Below, in pieces: positions 27,071 to 35,686 of a DNA stretch of 64,000 nucleotides (positions within the stretch are counted from its first letter, which is position 1; every line of letters begins with the position of its first letter). Origin of the DNA: Pontiellaceae bacterium B12219. GTDB lineage: Bacteria > Verrucomicrobiota > Kiritimatiellia > Kiritimatiellales > Pontiellaceae. The notes beneath the pieces are model-generated. The model searched no databases and was not told the DNA's origin. It saw only the letters and a program-made list of their open reading frames with translations. The DNA lies in NCBI GenBank assembly GCA_029432795.1, contig JARNMJ010000014.1, positions 1-64,000 of the forward strand, in the 5' to 3' direction. Position numbers and translations under genes: made by a program.

Positions 27071-28396
27071 CTAATTGCTGCCGCCGGTTGCAGAATCCTG
27101 AATCGCAGCCAGACCGGCCAGCGTTTTAAAACTTCCGTCCGCAATGCGCGTCAGCTGCACAAAGTTCTCCTGCTTCTTCGGATCACTTGAGGTATCGTAA
27201 TCTTCCGGCGTAAACATGATAACGTTTACGGAATACATTTCCTTTTTACTGCTGCGACGCCCCAACCCACTGGTCATCATACTTTCGGGCTTATTCGCCT
27301 TACGTTGGGCAGTTAATCCGGCATACATCTCTTTGGGTGAATAGTGATACCGTTGCGGCTGTGGCGGATGTTCAGTGTTGGGAAAATATTTATTGATCAG
27401 GGAATGGCCTACCAGCACCTGTGGAGGCAGTCCTTCAGCCACACGTTTTTTATTATCTTCTTCAAGTTTCTGATGCGCTTCCTTCTTTTTGCGCTCGTAA
27501 TCATCTCGCTTCGACTGAGACCACTCCTTAGCCGCTTTCGCTTCATGGAACTGCCAGCCCCAGCTCTGCGTCAGCACAAAGACCGTATCCGCCTGTTGCT
27601 GCATCGCCACCATAGCTGCTGTACTCCAATCACTGGTCCGCTGCAGCGGTGTGATCGCATATTTGGCTTGATCACCGTCCACCCGGGCACCTCCCTTTCC
27701 AAGCGTTCTCAAACCATATGATTGATCCGCGGTAGCGTTCAGGGTTTCCAGCCATTCCTTCACTTTTTCAACATTGGAAGAAGAAGCAGAAACCAAATCC
27801 GGAAAACGGGTGATCACCTGATTTTTATCAAATACAGCGATGTTAAACAGTACAGTTGGATTCAGATTTCCGAGAATCGTCACCAACTCTTCTTTAATCA
27901 CTTTATAAGCAGGAATCCCTCCCATTTCGTCGTACATCATCCATGGGGAGGAATCGAGGATGATAAATACCTTCTCGCCCTTACTCTTTACACCGAACAC
28001 CTCAATTTCCGGCATAGAGAATCCCAGTGTACCGGCACCACCGAGTCCATCGCCACCGGCATTTCCCAAACCGCCCTTCACCCCGGTAATTTCCGGCATT
28101 TTAATATCCGGCGTGGTCTGATTAATTTTGGGTTGCACAACGATGCGCTTACGCAGCTTCGGTTTCTGTACCTGTTTCTTTTTAATATTAACCGGCACCT
28201 GAAGTTTTCTCAGCTGCATTTTCGGGCGGTTTACCGGTTTGGCCTCAAAACTCTGTTCTTCCTTTTTAATCACCGTCACAGCCACAAAAGAAAGGGCAAC
28301 CACAATTAAAAGGGCATGAATACCCAAACTGACCAAGGCTGCACTGGATTTTGCATGTTTCTGAAAAAACTGTTTTTTCTTTGGATTACTCAGCAT
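27071..28396 (-). CDS. TonB-stalk-like membrane protein with degenerate vWA domain
   Basis: 441 residues. Cytoplasmic N-terminus, one transmembrane helix (about 25-45), then a periplasmic Lys/Pro-rich stalk (KPVNRPKMQLRKLQVPVNIKK), the motif TPDIKMPEITG, a Gly-rich spacer, and a von Willebrand A-like domain (about 140-300, EKVFIILDSSPWMMYDEM...LFNIAVFD). The MIDAS motif reads D-S-S-P-W instead of D-x-S-x-S, so metal binding may be lost. A long charged helix follows (KRDDYERKKKEAHQKLEEDNKKR). The start at 28396 has GAGG ~6 nt upstream; an upstream ATG at 28423 is also in frame. N-terminal architecture matches proteins 50-562 and 31186-33069. Function unknown; possibly an ExbB/D-energised or scaffold-type envelope protein. 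Confidence 0.75.
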   Translation of the reverse strand: MLSNPKKKQFFQKHAKSSAALVSLGIHALLIVVALSFVAVTVIKKEEQSFEAKPVNRPKMQLRKLQVPVNIKKKQVQKPKLRKRIVVQPKINQTTPDIKMPEITGVKGGLGNAGGDGLGGAGTLGFSMPEIEVFGVKSKGEKVFIILDSSPWMMYDEMGGIPAYKVIKEELVTILGNLNPTVLFNIAVFDKNQVITRFPDLVSASSSNVEKVKEWLETLNATADQSYGLRTLGKGGARVDGDQAKYAITPLQRTSDWSTAAMVAMQQQADTVFVLTQSWGWQFHEAKAAKEWSQSKRDDYERKKKEAHQKLEEDNKKRVAEGLPPQVLVGHSLINKYFPNTEHPPQPQRYHYSPKEMYAGLTAQRKANKPESMMTSGLGRRSSKKEMYSVNVIMFTPEDYDTSSDPKKQENFVQLTRIADGSFKTLAGLAAIQDSATGGSN

Positions 28397-28631
28397 TCCA
28401 ACCTCAACTCCTAAAGTATTCATTTAGCAACAAATATGATTGCCATAAATATCCATGTATTAGAACAAATTAACCAACCACGCACATCCTGCATTTAGAG
28501 CCCCCCCCAACTCGTCAAACGGCTTGCATCTATGCTTACAACAATCAGCATTTCGTATGAGCACCTTTCCGGATTAATGCGCTGTTCGGAAATGCTTTTA
28601 AGGTAATGCCTCGTAAAACCAGACCGGAGTA

Positions 28632-30797
28632 CTACTCGGACTCCAGCACTTCCAGCCCCCGCCCTGAATGTTTGTAGAAATACGGATAAACGCCTTCGCC
28701 GTGCTCCATATACTCCTGGGCTGATCCCCAAAACGAACCATTCATGTATCCACGATACGATGAGGTGTACGGCTTCCCTTCAATTTCCGCAATCGTTTGC
28801 TTGAGCAGCAACCGGGTCCGCCAGATATCCATCAAACGAACATGCATAAACATGGTATCCCAAATCCCGTATTCCGCTTTATGGGCCTCAGTAATAATCT
28901 TTTCAATTTCAGCCAGCGCGGGTTTCAGGTTTTCTGCAAACGCCTGAGAATCCTGATCCTCCAAATAGCCATCAAACGCCTTGGTCACAATATCAAGCAT
29001 CTGACAGGAATACATATGAACCGCGATCTGATAGGTAAAGTGCGCCTGATAATAGTATCTGCGATCAGCCGGAATGATACGGCCCACGCTCCTGCTCTGC
29101 TGCCATAGAGCAGGAAAAAACGCAGCCGTTTCAGTCAGGGGTTCCTTCGCCTGGGCGAATTGATTATCGAACCCTTTAACGTCCCGGAGATCTCCCCCCT
29201 CTTTAATAATCTTCGCGTATTTTTTGAGCATTTCCTGGGTGAGATACTGAATCAAATGCTCGCCGCGCGCCCCCTTCCATCTGCCCTGCACAGGCATCTT
29301 TTCGCGCATGTAGGGAATTTGATAGTACTGCAGGCGCAACTCCGTCAACGCGGGAGCCGACTCCGGCGAAAACTCCTTGGCATACCAGCCCAGAAGATAC
29401 TCCTGCATGGCCTCTTCCGGCGTTGTGCTCAGCGCCGGTTCGGCATCCCAAAGAAAATCGGTAATAGCTTCAACGGACATGGCGGCCGGACGAATACCGC
29501 TCACGTTGATAATTGCATACTTGGTGGCCCCTGCTTCCACATAGCGGCGCAGCTCTTTGTAGATCCGTGCCGGGGGTACGCACTCGGTGGTTCGGTTCTG
29601 GGTATTCATCATCATCATGACGTGATAATAAAGACCATCGCCCGGCGACAGGTCCGAGCCGTCCCCCTTGTCGCGCATATAACCGCGCCCGTCGTCGGCA
29701 AACATTTTACACACACCATCGGGAACCTTGAGCAGCCCGGCATTATAGAATCTGCCTTGTTCATTCCAAAGTGCCGCCACAATCGTTCCGTCCGGATCCA
29801 CTTCACGAATAATCTCTGTCTGCTTATGCATCGCTTCCGAAATAACCGCAGCTCGACCGGCATCGTCTTTCGGAGCAGCCGGATCGCTGTTCCAGAACGG
29901 GCCATCGCTTTCACCCCGGAAGCCGATAATCCACGCCACTTTTTTACCCGCCTGCACCCGTGCCGATTTACGCCAGGCATCTTCAAGGATCTCCTTATCG
30001 GTGATATAGGAAAACGGAATACCCTCGGGCCAGTCCATCATGTTCAGACCCACCGGCAGAATGTGATGAAATGTAATGATCACATCGCGGCGTTTACACA
30101 GCTCGTAGACCGAAGCATCGGAATAAGGGGCGGATTCCGGCGCAATCATATTTCCTTTGCAGCGCAGAAGTGTTTCCAGAATTTTATCCATCCACTCCAT
30201 GGAAATGACGTTTCCACCCAGCGGATCACGGTGCATGCCGTCGTGCAGTTCCTCGTCGTTGATAAACCATCCTCGATTTTCAAACGTCGGTTTTTTCGAA
30301 GTGTAAGCCATCTCCGCCATGAGTTCGATTTCACTGCGTTTAGCGGGTGGGTTATCGGTAAAGATATACATCGGATCCACACCGAGCACCCGCTCACAGA
30401 AGGTGTAGATGGCGAAGATCGTTCCGCGCACATCCGATCCCGTGGCAACAAGAGCCGGATTTTTTTTCACTTTCCCGAAAAAGAGGCGATGCTGTTCCGC
30501 GCCTCCCGGCATCTGGCTGTCGATCAGTTCCTGCGTGTGCTCAACCGAGCCGAAAAGAATGACAGGGCCGGTCCAGGAAGAACGCGTATTATTACGGAAA
30601 ATGACCGGCGGATAACCGAATACTTTATACCAATCACGCTCCGCATCGCGGATCGCTTCCTGAATGGCCGGATTTTCATAATCCGCTTCCATCACAATCC
30701 ACGGTGTATCCCCATTTATTTTTACGGAAGCGGAAGCAAGTGAAATACTGATAAAGAAAAGAATAATATGGGCGACAAACCGGCTGTGTATACGCAT
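28632..30797 (-). CDS. GH115-family alpha-glucuronidase, secreted
   Basis: 721 residues with a signal peptide ending LASA. Recognised as glycoside hydrolase family 115 by VRGTIFAIYTFCERVLGVDP, ENRGWFINDEEL, HHILPVGLNMMDWPEG, GFRGESDGPFW and the MMMNTQNRTTE-type segment. GH115 enzymes remove (4-O-methyl)-glucuronic acid side chains from xylan and related polysaccharides. Characterised members are usually longer (about 800-1000 residues with a C-terminal beta domain); this one ends soon after the helical region, so it may lack that domain. CAGGAG precedes the ATG. Monocistronic, with a promoter that carries the shared operator (30831-30874). It gives the best hint that the regulon's substrate carries glucuronic acid. 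Confidence 0.88.
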   Translation of the reverse strand: MRIHSRFVAHIILFFISISLASASVKINGDTPWIVMEADYENPAIQEAIRDAERDWYKVFGYPPVIFRNNTRSSWTGPVILFGSVEHTQELIDSQMPGGAEQHRLFFGKVKKNPALVATGSDVRGTIFAIYTFCERVLGVDPMYIFTDNPPAKRSEIELMAEMAYTSKKPTFENRGWFINDEELHDGMHRDPLGGNVISMEWMDKILETLLRCKGNMIAPESAPYSDASVYELCKRRDVIITFHHILPVGLNMMDWPEGIPFSYITDKEILEDAWRKSARVQAGKKVAWIIGFRGESDGPFWNSDPAAPKDDAGRAAVISEAMHKQTEIIREVDPDGTIVAALWNEQGRFYNAGLLKVPDGVCKMFADDGRGYMRDKGDGSDLSPGDGLYYHVMMMMNTQNRTTECVPPARIYKELRRYVEAGATKYAIINVSGIRPAAMSVEAITDFLWDAEPALSTTPEEAMQEYLLGWYAKEFSPESAPALTELRLQYYQIPYMREKMPVQGRWKGARGEHLIQYLTQEMLKKYAKIIKEGGDLRDVKGFDNQFAQAKEPLTETAAFFPALWQQSRSVGRIIPADRRYYYQAHFTYQIAVHMYSCQMLDIVTKAFDGYLEDQDSQAFAENLKPALAEIEKIITEAHKAEYGIWDTMFMHVRLMDIWRTRLLLKQTIAEIEGKPYTSSYRGYMNGSFWGSAQEYMEHGEGVYPYFYKHSGRGLEVLESE

Positions 30798-30830
30798 GAG
30801 TTACTCCTGAAAAGATTCGATTAAACACCC

Positions 30831-30874
30831 AGTTTAGCCGAACCACAGTCGATGCCTATCCTCTGTTTATATGA
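30831..30874 (-). promoter_or_regulatory. GH115 promoter with shared operator
   Basis: Plus-strand TCCTCTGTTTATATGA (30859-30874; one arm base off TCCT-N8-AGGA) is centred 33 bp from the centre of a -10-like TAAACT (30836-30831, minus). Predicted leader ~27 nt. The first ten bases are identical to the minus-strand reading of the locus-2 leftward operator. Confidence 0.5.
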
Positions 30875-31063
30875 GATGCAGCAGCCTCGCCCGAAGTAAG
30901 ATGCTCGTATAGGCATCATCAAGAGTAGAATTCACTTCGGAATATTGACTCGAGGAAGCATACAAAGGCAACATCGGCACGATCGCCATCCTGAGACTGC
31001 AGGCATGCATTATTAGAAATCAGAAAAAACGCGGCAGTGCTGCTCAGCGCAACACTTCACACA

Positions 31064-31097
31064 CAATAAAAACTCCTGCATCTTAGCGATGCAGGAG
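31064..31097 (-). terminator. Rho-independent terminator
   Basis: Perfect 10-bp stem CTCCTGCATC / GATGCAGGAG with a 5-nt loop. On the minus strand it is followed by TTTTTATT, downstream of the stalk protein gene at 31186. Confidence 0.9.
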
Positions 31098-31185
31098 CAG
31101 TATGGTTATCCTTCCTAGAACCTCAAATCCTTTTCTATTCTGCCAGACAGATTCTTGCGTACTCGAAAAAGAGGCAGGAAGCTTC

Positions 31186-33069
31186 TTAATACAGATTTGG
31201 ATTCTGTCGGGGGCCGGTTGCGTATTCGAGTTTACAGTCTTTATTAATGTAGTCCCCGACTTCCCGCTTACGAAGTTCGTCCAGATTATCCATCAGCCAG
31301 TTCGCGGTTGAACTGTGCGCGATAATCTCCCCGCGGGAATCTGTCAGCAACACCAAGGTTTCCGCCAGTCGCATGCCCCGACGTTGCTCGATCAGGTTAA
31401 AATCAAACAGTTGGACTACACGGTCCGACATAAAGTCAAATGCTCCCTCTTCCTGTTCACTCGGAATGAAGGTTGCAGAATTGTGATCAAGAACTCGATA
31501 TTTACTATCATCAAGATATTGCTGACCAATGGCATAATACTCGAGTTTCAACTCAAAAGGATATTCTCCGAGCCCCTTCTGTCGTGCTTTTGCACCGAAT
31601 TTCCAATCCAACACACGTGGCGGAACCTGATTGTGGTCCAGAGCGTAGGTTGAACTCGTGATTACAAAGTTTTTACTCGAACGCACAATGCCGACATCAA
31701 ATTTAGGAGGCATAGTGAGTGTAATATAGTCCAGATCTTCCTGTGACAACTGGGAATACGGCACCTTGGTCTGCCGACCCCGTCCATCCCGCAAAGCCAC
31801 CTTATCACCGATTTTACTAATATATTCGGCTTCAAACGCTTTTCCATCTTTCAGCGTCCATACCCGCATTTTAGAGGCTTCCTCTTCTTCCTGTTGAGGT
31901 TCAACCTCTTCCTGAGCAACTTCTTCCGTATTGTTTGTTCTGGGCGGTGCCATGTAATCACGGAAAATCGGCCCCCCGAGAACATCGGCCTCACCCGGAA
32001 CCAGATGCTCCATAATGGCATTTGCAATCGGGCGGGTTGTTTCGGATGTTCTGAAAATCGGAAGGAATTTCTGATTTTGCGGGTTTGTTTCATATTCAGC
32101 CCCGTCGACTTCAACAAGAAGCATGGCACAGAAGTTACCGCCGGGTTGTTCCCCGAGCAACACTTCCATTTCCACCGGTTCTCCGGCTTTTAATTCGATC
32201 CAGTCGCCACCCCACGCGAGATTGTTACCGAGATACCACTGACGATTCTTCGTTGCGCTGCTGACCCATTTACCGGCAATAAGCCTTGCTCCATAACTGT
32301 CGGACTCCCAGGAAGCATCAAGCACAATTTTTCCACCGACGCGCACAATCAGGATATCATCGCCATGTCCCCAGAAACGGAATTTGATGTCTTCCGGATA
32401 AACCAGCATACCTTTGTAGTGGACGGCCCACTGGCAGGCAATGGTATCAGGTTCGCCAAATGCAAAAGGAGCAAGCGAAGATGGAACATGCGGAACACAG
32501 AAAGTGGTCGTATACAGTTTTTTCGGCGACTGATAAAAGCGTGCAAGTACAGAAGGTTTCCAGCCGCTACGACAAAACTTGGTCAACTCATCAGCATACT
32601 GCGTTTCATCCATCGGAATTACATTTCCGCTACGACTGCGCTTCAGATCATAAAAGGTTCCGACGAAGTCATTTCCGATGGTCTGCCCCGATCCGAAAAT
32701 GGTGACTTCACTCAGATCCGGCATAATATCAAACCCACCGAAATCACCATTGCCGATTCCATCCCCGATTCCACTCATTTCGGGAAGCTGAATATCGGGC
32801 ATGTTCGCCCGCGTCACCTTGGTAACAATACGTTGGCTTGTTTTGGGTTGGGCTGATTTCTTTACCTGAACCTTCGGCTTTTTCAGCTTCATTTTCGGAC
32901 GGTCAACCGGTTTCGGCGGCACAAACTTCTTTTCTTCCTTCTGTGTTACCGTAAATACAACCAGCAACCCAGCCAACGTGAATGCAGCGGCATGCACCAA
33001 TAGACTAATCACGAACCCGCTGGGGGCTCCTTTAACGACACCCTTAGGCTTTTTAGCACCACGTTTCAT
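31186..33069 (-). CDS. TonB-stalk-like membrane protein with PA14-like and SHD1 domains
   Basis: 627 residues. Basic cytoplasmic start, transmembrane helix (about 18-40), TonB-like stalk (KKFVPPKPVDRPKMKLKKP), MPDIQLPEMSG motif (about 92-102), a PA14-like beta domain (about 195-345; WAVHYKGMLVYPEDIKFRFWGHGDDILIVRVGGKIVLDASW), and an acidic Glu/Gln linker. An SHD1-type domain follows (about 393-445; MRVWTLKDGKAFEAEYI...VPYSQLSQEDLDYI), then a C-terminal alpha/beta region of unknown type. SHD1 domains are known from planctomycete and verrucomicrobial envelope proteins. The full-length paralogue of the truncated protein at 50-562. No TonB C-terminal domain is present, so it is not a canonical TonB. 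Monocistronic with its own terminator. Confidence 0.78.
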   Translation of the reverse strand: MKRGAKKPKGVVKGAPSGFVISLLVHAAAFTLAGLLVVFTVTQKEEKKFVPPKPVDRPKMKLKKPKVQVKKSAQPKTSQRIVTKVTRANMPDIQLPEMSGIGDGIGNGDFGGFDIMPDLSEVTIFGSGQTIGNDFVGTFYDLKRSRSGNVIPMDETQYADELTKFCRSGWKPSVLARFYQSPKKLYTTTFCVPHVPSSLAPFAFGEPDTIACQWAVHYKGMLVYPEDIKFRFWGHGDDILIVRVGGKIVLDASWESDSYGARLIAGKWVSSATKNRQWYLGNNLAWGGDWIELKAGEPVEMEVLLGEQPGGNFCAMLLVEVDGAEYETNPQNQKFLPIFRTSETTRPIANAIMEHLVPGEADVLGGPIFRDYMAPPRTNNTEEVAQEEVEPQQEEEEASKMRVWTLKDGKAFEAEYISKIGDKVALRDGRGRQTKVPYSQLSQEDLDYITLTMPPKFDVGIVRSSKNFVITSSTYALDHNQVPPRVLDWKFGAKARQKGLGEYPFELKLEYYAIGQQYLDDSKYRVLDHNSATFIPSEQEEGAFDFMSDRVVQLFDFNLIEQRRGMRLAETLVLLTDSRGEIIAHSSTANWLMDNLDELRKREVGDYINKDCKLEYATGPRQNPNLY

Positions 33070-33423
33070 ATCATTTTCCTTCTGAAATTTATTCCGCGTT
33101 CATTTTGGGCAACTCAATGTGGTTCCTGAAATATCAAGAATCACCTGACCCCTACCATGCAACGTCACGCTGCCACCCGACTAAAATTCAATGCAACAAG
33201 TTAGAACAAACAACACGAGCTGTCGATCAGTAAAGACAGTGGTATATTTCATACATTCAAAATAAAAATAGTAAAAAAGGGATGAAATTCAAGAAATATG
33301 CTCATCATTCATAACACTCCATGCCGTTTGTAATAAACGCCAGCGAGAGTACGGCCAGGAGTTACTCGCTTATCCCACGTATTTTTCCGATAAACCACCA
33401 ACGGAAAAATCAATACCGCTGAT
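33070..33423. other. AT-rich intergenic region
   Basis: 354 bp upstream of the stalk protein gene, with an AT-rich core (33240-33300) likely to contain its promoter. No gene or RNA structure is recognised; the shared operator is not present at the expected distance from any -10. Confidence 0.5.
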
Positions 33424-33963
33424 TCAAACTTCTGAAGAGTTCTTAGCCTTATACAGCATCCATGCCGCGAGGGTTTTGGCATCGGCCACGCCGCCATTGC
33501 GAATACGTTCATCCATTTCGGCTTCGGAAAGCAGGACGGTTTCGATCCGCTCGTCTTCATCGAACGACGTTGCGCCCAGCGTATCCGAAACGGTTGCAAA
33601 AAAAACATCAATACGCTCGGTGCAATAGCCAACACTTGGGAAAATGGGCCCCAAAAGTTCCAGGATTTGGAAGTCGTATCCGGTTTCCTCTTTCAGCTCC
33701 CGGCTGGCGGATTCCGCCTCCGACTCTCCCGGATCGCAATTTCCGGCCACCACCTCAAAACAGATCCGCTCCATCGGCTTGCGGAACTGGCGGATAAAGA
33801 CAAACCGGCCGTCGGGCAATTGCGGAATGATCGCAACTGCCACACCATGCTGAACAATTTCCCGCTTGGATTTCCGCCCGTTTTCCAATTCCACATCGAG
33901 CAGCTCCACATTAATGATCAGGCCTTCATAAACGGTCTTACGCGAAAGGTTTTTTTCGTACAT
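33424..33963 (-). CDS. Nudix hydrolase, ADP-ribose pyrophosphatase-like
   Basis: 179 residues. Nudix box GNCDPGESEAESASRELKEE plus TGY (about 83-105) matches G-x5-E-x7-REU-x-EE-x-G-U, so Mg-dependent hydrolysis of a nucleoside diphosphate derivative is expected. The N-terminal LINVELLDVELENGRKSKREIVQHG is typical of the ADP-ribose/ADP-sugar pyrophosphatase subgroup. Divergent from the dGTPase-like gene with a 51-bp gap. The coding region contains a copy of the dispersed palindrome (FQILE). Confidence 0.88.
   Translation of the reverse strand: MYEKNLSRKTVYEGLIINVELLDVELENGRKSKREIVQHGVAVAIIPQLPDGRFVFIRQFRKPMERICFEVVAGNCDPGESEAESASRELKEETGYDFQILELLGPIFPSVGYCTERIDVFFATVSDTLGATSFDEDERIETVLLSEAEMDERIRNGGVADAKTLAAWMLYKAKNSSEV
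33658..33672. repeat. 15-bp dispersed palindrome, copy 7
   Basis: TTCCAGGATTTGGAA in the Nudix gene, right after the Nudix box; frame gives FQILE. Confidence 0.7.
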
Positions 33964-34014
33964 TATGCATCTCCGGTTTGATCTCTTGAATGCACTGATT
34001 TATAGTCCACTCCT

Positions 34015-35163
34015 ATGAATCAAGCGAGAAAAGAGTGGGAGTTGGCGGAAGAGAGGCATTTGGAAGACTATGCATCGAAAAGTGCCGGAAGTTTAGGCCG
34101 GAAATATCCCGAACAGTCGCATCCCTTACGTACATGCTTTGCGCGCGACCGTGACCGGATTCTGCATAGCCGCTGTTTCCGAAGGTTGGAATATAAGACC
34201 CAGGTTTTTGTAAACGGCACGGCGGATCATTATCGCACACGGCTCACACACACCATGGAAATGTCGGCCACCGGCCGGACGCTCGCGCGGATTCTGAAAG
34301 CCAATGAAGACCTGACTGAATGCATCTGCCTCGCCCACGATCTCGGGCACAGCCCCTTCGGCCATGAAGGCGAAAAAGTGCTCAACGATTTAATGAAAGA
34401 TCACGGCGGGTTTGATCATAACCTGCAAAGTCTGCGAAATATCGAAACAGTGGAATCGCCCTACCCCGGATTTCCCGGGCTGAATCTGACCTGGGAAGTT
34501 CGCGCCGGCTTGCTGAAACATGAGGCGCACATCGAAGGTGCGCAGCTCGACGGCCAGCCCATCGGCCCGTTCCAATCTCTGGAAGCGCAGATTGCCGATA
34601 TGGCCGATGATATGACCTATCAGGCGCACGATGTGGACGACGGACTGGAGGCTGGAATTGTAACCCTCGCCCAGCTGAAAACGACGGAGTTCTGGAACCG
34701 TTCGGCGGCACTGACCCGGCAACACTATCCCAATCTTTCGGAATATCAGTTTCTGCGCGCAACCATTCGGACGATGCTCGAATTACAGATGACGGATGTA
34801 ACCGAATATACACTTCAAAACCTGGAAAAATACAATCCGCGCTCTTCACGCGACGTGATAACCGCGCCGGAACGCATTCTTAACTTCAGCCCGGAAATGC
34901 GAGAGATCCTCTCTCAGTTTTCCGCGTTCATGTTTAAAAACCTATACTTCCACCACGAAGTGGCCGCGGCCACCAAACAATCGGTTTCGATGATGCGGAA
35001 ACTGTTTCTTCACTATATTGAAAATCCGGAAACCATGGGCGAAAAGGCACGCGATCGCATCGAAAAGGAAGGTCTTTGGCGCACCGTGTGTGACTACGTC
35101 GCCGGCTGTACCGACCGGTATGCCATTGAGGAATTTAAGAAGTTCGAACTCGACCGGCTTTAA
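34015..35163 (+). CDS. dgt: dGTPase-like HD-domain triphosphohydrolase
   Basis: 382 residues, the usual length for the type-2 dGTPase-like family. Signature residues: RTCFARDRDRILHSRCFRRLEYKTQV, the HD metal-site elements RLTHTMEM and LAHDLGHSPFGHEGE, and a later DDMTYQAHDVDD. It hydrolyses deoxynucleoside triphosphates to the nucleoside plus tripolyphosphate, affecting dNTP pools. Followed 45 bp later by a small membrane protein. Two copies of the dispersed palindrome lie in the gene (FRRLE and FQSLE). The first overlaps the conserved FRRL region, so that copy may be family-driven. Confidence 0.9.
   Translation: MNQARKEWELAEERHLEDYASKSAGSLGRKYPEQSHPLRTCFARDRDRILHSRCFRRLEYKTQVFVNGTADHYRTRLTHTMEMSATGRTLARILKANEDLTECICLAHDLGHSPFGHEGEKVLNDLMKDHGGFDHNLQSLRNIETVESPYPGFPGLNLTWEVRAGLLKHEAHIEGAQLDGQPIGPFQSLEAQIADMADDMTYQAHDVDDGLEAGIVTLAQLKTTEFWNRSAALTRQHYPNLSEYQFLRATIRTMLELQMTDVTEYTLQNLEKYNPRSSRDVITAPERILNFSPEMREILSQFSAFMFKNLYFHHEVAAATKQSVSMMRKLFLHYIENPETMGEKARDRIEKEGLWRTVCDYVAGCTDRYAIEEFKKFELDRL
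34177..34191. repeat. 15-bp dispersed palindrome, copy 8 (G variant)
   Basis: TTCCGAAGGTTGGAA in dgt, frame gives FRRLE. It lies in a conserved family motif, so it may be coincidental. Confidence 0.45.
34570..34584. repeat. 15-bp dispersed palindrome, copy 9
   Basis: TTCCAATCTCTGGAA in dgt; frame gives FQSLE. Identical 15-mer to the one at 35407. Confidence 0.72.
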
Positions 35164-35208
35164 ACTTAAAGGCTGGCGCTCCTGTCATCTAACCGATAGT
35201 TTGAAGCC

Positions 35209-35640
35209 ATGTTTCAATCGATCGACTCCATTCGGTTTGGTGCAGATGTCGCGATGGCCATGCTCATCTGGCTGGTACAGCTGATCATCTATCCAGCGTA
35301 TTATTCAATCGATAAAACTAGTTTCATTTCATGGCACGGCCGATATGTCAAAACGATCGGAATGGTGGTGATCCCGCTGATGGTTGCCCAGATCGCCTGC
35401 ATCAGCTTCCAATCTCTGGAACAGCTAACCCCATTGCGTCTCATCGCATGGGCTCTCTTGCTCACGGCCTGGACAAGCACGTTTTTACTCTCCGTACCCT
35501 GCCATAATAAACTGCAGAAAAACGGCAAGGACAATGCGGTGATCAAGCGGCTTATTCAAACGAACTGGATACGAACCGTTGCTTGGAGCGGAGTGCTGAT
35601 TCTCGGCCTGATAAACCGATTTGCCTGCACACCGCAATAA
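35209..35640 (+). CDS. Small integral membrane protein, four helices
   Basis: 143 residues with four predicted transmembrane helices (about 12-30, 48-68, 77-97, 120-140) and a short basic loop (HNKLQKNGKDNAVIKRLIQTN). The WLVQLIIYPAYYSI and RYVKTIGMVVIPLMV segments resemble uncharacterised bacterial membrane proteins of the DUF1772-like kind; I cannot assign a function. A dispersed palindrome encodes FQSLE between helices 2 and 3. It follows dgt on the same strand. Confidence 0.7.
   Translation: MFQSIDSIRFGADVAMAMLIWLVQLIIYPAYYSIDKTSFISWHGRYVKTIGMVVIPLMVAQIACISFQSLEQLTPLRLIAWALLLTAWTSTFLLSVPCHNKLQKNGKDNAVIKRLIQTNWIRTVAWSGVLILGLINRFACTPQ
35407..35421. repeat. 15-bp dispersed palindrome, copy 10
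   Basis: TTCCAATCTCTGGAA in the small membrane protein gene; frame gives FQSLE in a loop. Confidence 0.72.
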
Positions 35641-35686
35641 CGACCTCATCCCGTACATTTTTGTCATTTTTCTGCGGACACAAAAG

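Larger units (their letters stand above)
30798..31185. other. Intergenic region upstream of GH115
   Basis: 388 bp. The left part holds the GH115 promoter and operator; the right end holds the terminator of the 31186-33069 gene. Nothing else is recognisable between ~30880 and 31060. Confidence 0.6.

Noticed and set aside
33124-33139. TCCT-N8-AAGA upstream of the 31186-33069 gene as a seventh operator
   Set aside because: One arm mismatch, no TTT core, and the hexamer at the required 33-bp distance (TGAACG) is not a -10.
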